From Rhizobium sp. 16-488-2b (GTDB lineage Bacteria; Pseudomonadota; Alphaproteobacteria; Rhizobiales; Rhizobiaceae), in contig NZ_JAGHMF010000038.1 of the NCBI RefSeq assembly GCF_017741815.1, positions 1 through 41,002 of the forward strand: DNA of 41,002 nucleotides, in the 5' to 3' direction. Numbering within the stretch: the first letter of the stretch is position 1; the number at the start of each line of letters is the position of its first letter. Under the pieces are notes generated by a model that did no database searches, was not told where the DNA came from, and saw only the letters and a program-made list of their open reading frames with translations. This document shows positions 40,009 through 41,002 of this stretch, piece after piece. A program made the position numbers and the translations under genes.

Positions 40009-41002
40009 ATGAGCGAGCACGGCAGTGCGCGGATTCGTCTTGGCATGGTCGGTGGCGGCACGGGCGCTTTCATCGGCAATGTGCATCGGCTGGCGGCGAG
40101 GCTCGACGGGCACTATGACCTCGTTGCAGGTGCGCTTTCGTCGCGAGCTGACGTTGCTATTGAGTCTGGACGCAGACTGGGCTTAGACCGCGACCGCGTC
40201 TACACCAGCTACGAAGAAATGGCGCGATCCGAGGCCTCTCGGCCAGACGGAATCCAGGTAGTGGCCATTGTCACGCCCAATCATATACATGTCGGACCTG
40301 CGAAGACCTTCCTTGAGGCGGGCATCCATGTGATTTGCGATAAGCCACTGGCCTCTACACTGGAAGATGCGTGTCTTTTGGGAGACGTGAAGCCAGCCAA
40401 GGGGGCAAGGTTCCTTTTGACGCACAATTATACCGGGTATCCCTTGGTTCGCCAGGCCAGAGAGCTTGTGGCGTCAGGCGCCATCGGCAAAATTCGGGTT
40501 GTGCAGGTCGAGTATGCCCAGGACTGGCTCACCGAGCCTGTTGAGCAGATTGCCGACGCCAAAGGTGCCCAATGGCGTACCGATCCGGCGAGATCGGGTG
40601 TCGGTGGCGCCATCGGGGACATCGGTACCCATGCCTTTAATCTTCTGCGTTTTGTTACGGGAATTCCTGTCGAGGCGGTTGCCGCAGATCTGACTAGCTT
40701 TGTTCCTGGACGTCAGGTCGACGACAATGTCCACATCATGTTGCGGCTTGAAGGGGGCGCCCGGGGAATGCTGTGGGCGAGCCAAGTCGCGCCTGGCAAT
40801 GAGAATGGCTTGCAGCTTCGCGTCTACGGCGACATGGGCGGACTGGAATGGCGCCAAGACAACCCGAACATCTTGTGGTTCACGGAGTTCGGAAAGGCCA
40901 AGCTGTCAGTACCGGAGCAATACTCCTCATTAGTGCCGTTTGAATCTTCCCCAGGTGCTGCGGCCGCTGGTCTTCCGGGGCGCGCCCCGGAAGACCAGCG
41001 GC
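40009..41002 (+). CDS. Gfo/Idh/MocA-family dehydrogenase, 3' end cut by the window
   Basis: Starts at ATG 40009 behind AAAGGA/GGATC with a Rossmann motif LGMVGGGTGAFIGNVH, the conserved VICDKPLASTLED (Lys of DKP) and GVGGAIGDIGTHAFNLLRF with the catalytic-type D and H. It is open to the end of the sequence, and the final 40 bases are a perfect palindrome, so the last 6-12 residues are probably not real. Paralogous to the gene at 36627. It likely belongs to the same catabolic operon. Confidence 0.88.
   Translation, partial: MSEHGSARIRLGMVGGGTGAFIGNVHRLAARLDGHYDLVAGALSSRADVAIESGRRLGLDRDRVYTSYEEMARSEASRPDGIQVVAIVTPNHIHVGPAKTFLEAGIHVICDKPLASTLEDACLLGDVKPAKGARFLLTHNYTGYPLVRQARELVASGAIGKIRVVQVEYAQDWLTEPVEQIADAKGAQWRTDPARSGVGGAIGDIGTHAFNLLRFVTGIPVEAVAADLTSFVPGRQVDDNVHIMLRLEGGARGMLWASQVAPGNENGLQLRVYGDMGGLEWRQDNPNILWFTEFGKAKLSVPEQYSSLVPFESSPGAAAAGLPGRAPEDQR
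40963..41002. repeat. Perfect 40-bp terminal palindrome, probable assembly fold-back
   Basis: The last 40 bases equal their own reverse complement: the arm GCCGCTGGTCTTCCGGGGCG is followed by its complement, centred at 40982/40983. It interrupts a coding sequence that should continue. Such ends arise when an assembler or chimeric read folds back on itself. Confidence 0.75.

Noticed and set aside
40963..41002. Hairpin telomere of a linear replicon
   Set aside because: Linear Agrobacterium chromosomes do have hairpin ends, but here the palindrome interrupts an open catabolic gene and no telomere-type sequence precedes it.

Overview
The window looks like part of a repABC-type plasmid (or other repABC replicon) from the Rhizobiaceae, in the Rhizobium/Agrobacterium/Ensifer range. 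The support is a complete repA-repB-repC operon with its counter-transcribed RNA and a parS palindrome, high GC, IS66/IS3 debris, VapBC and tyrosine-recombinase genes of rhizobial type, and a sulfoquinovose operon in the gene order I recall from Agrobacterium tumefaciens. The left edge lies in insertion-sequence debris. The right edge ends in a perfect 40-bp palindrome inside an open gene, most likely an assembly artefact.

Layout. 1-1460: an IS66 transposase remnant, a tiny zinc-ribbon ORF and an IS3-family transposase. 1470-5490: a vapB fossil, an intact vapB-vapC-integrase operon joined by ATGA overlaps, a fossil repC 3' end, and a second decayed vapB-vapC-integrase copy. 5781-9435 (minus): parS, repC, ctRNA, repB, repA. 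9436-17571: an accessory block with a short ORF, a PD-(D/E)XK nuclease-like gene, a small ORF, a cytoplasmic AAA+ ATPase and an M41 zinc peptidase. The last two are a split FtsH coupled by GTGA overlap. The block continues with a WGR-domain protein, an unknown TTG-start gene and a possible DUF3102-like gene with a terminator. Non-coding parts of this block hold a 39-bp repeat in three copies and clusters of GANTC (CcrM) sites.

18125-28097: a complete sulfoquinovose monooxygenase (smo) locus. smoC-smoB-smoA are on the minus strand; smoD (GntR), smoE-F-G-H (ABC importer) and smoI (GH31 sulfoquinovosidase) are on the plus strand. SmoI keeps the sulfonate-recognition residues K280, E305, R318, W321 and Y526 and the catalytic D423/D490. 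A near-identical 21-bp element lies in both regulatory gaps around smoD, in opposite orientation, and is a strong candidate SmoD operator. Next to it are a LysR regulator (28105-28992) and a divergent YeiH-type putative sulfate exporter (29100-30119), a plausible outlet for the sulfite released by SmoC.

30347-41002: an AraC regulator followed by a second carbohydrate-type ABC importer and catabolic genes (two TIM-barrel isomerase/epimerase-like genes, two Gfo/Idh/MocA dehydrogenases, one arginase-fold enzyme lacking the first metal-binding His). Three of these genes are broken: a frameshift in a permease, a one-base deletion in the ATPase, and TGA-TAA double stops in an isomerase. The operon therefore appears to be decaying, or the assembly is poor here.

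The most system-like unexplained module is the nuclease/AAA+/M41 peptidase operon beside repABC. The most testable regulatory prediction is the SmoD operator pair.
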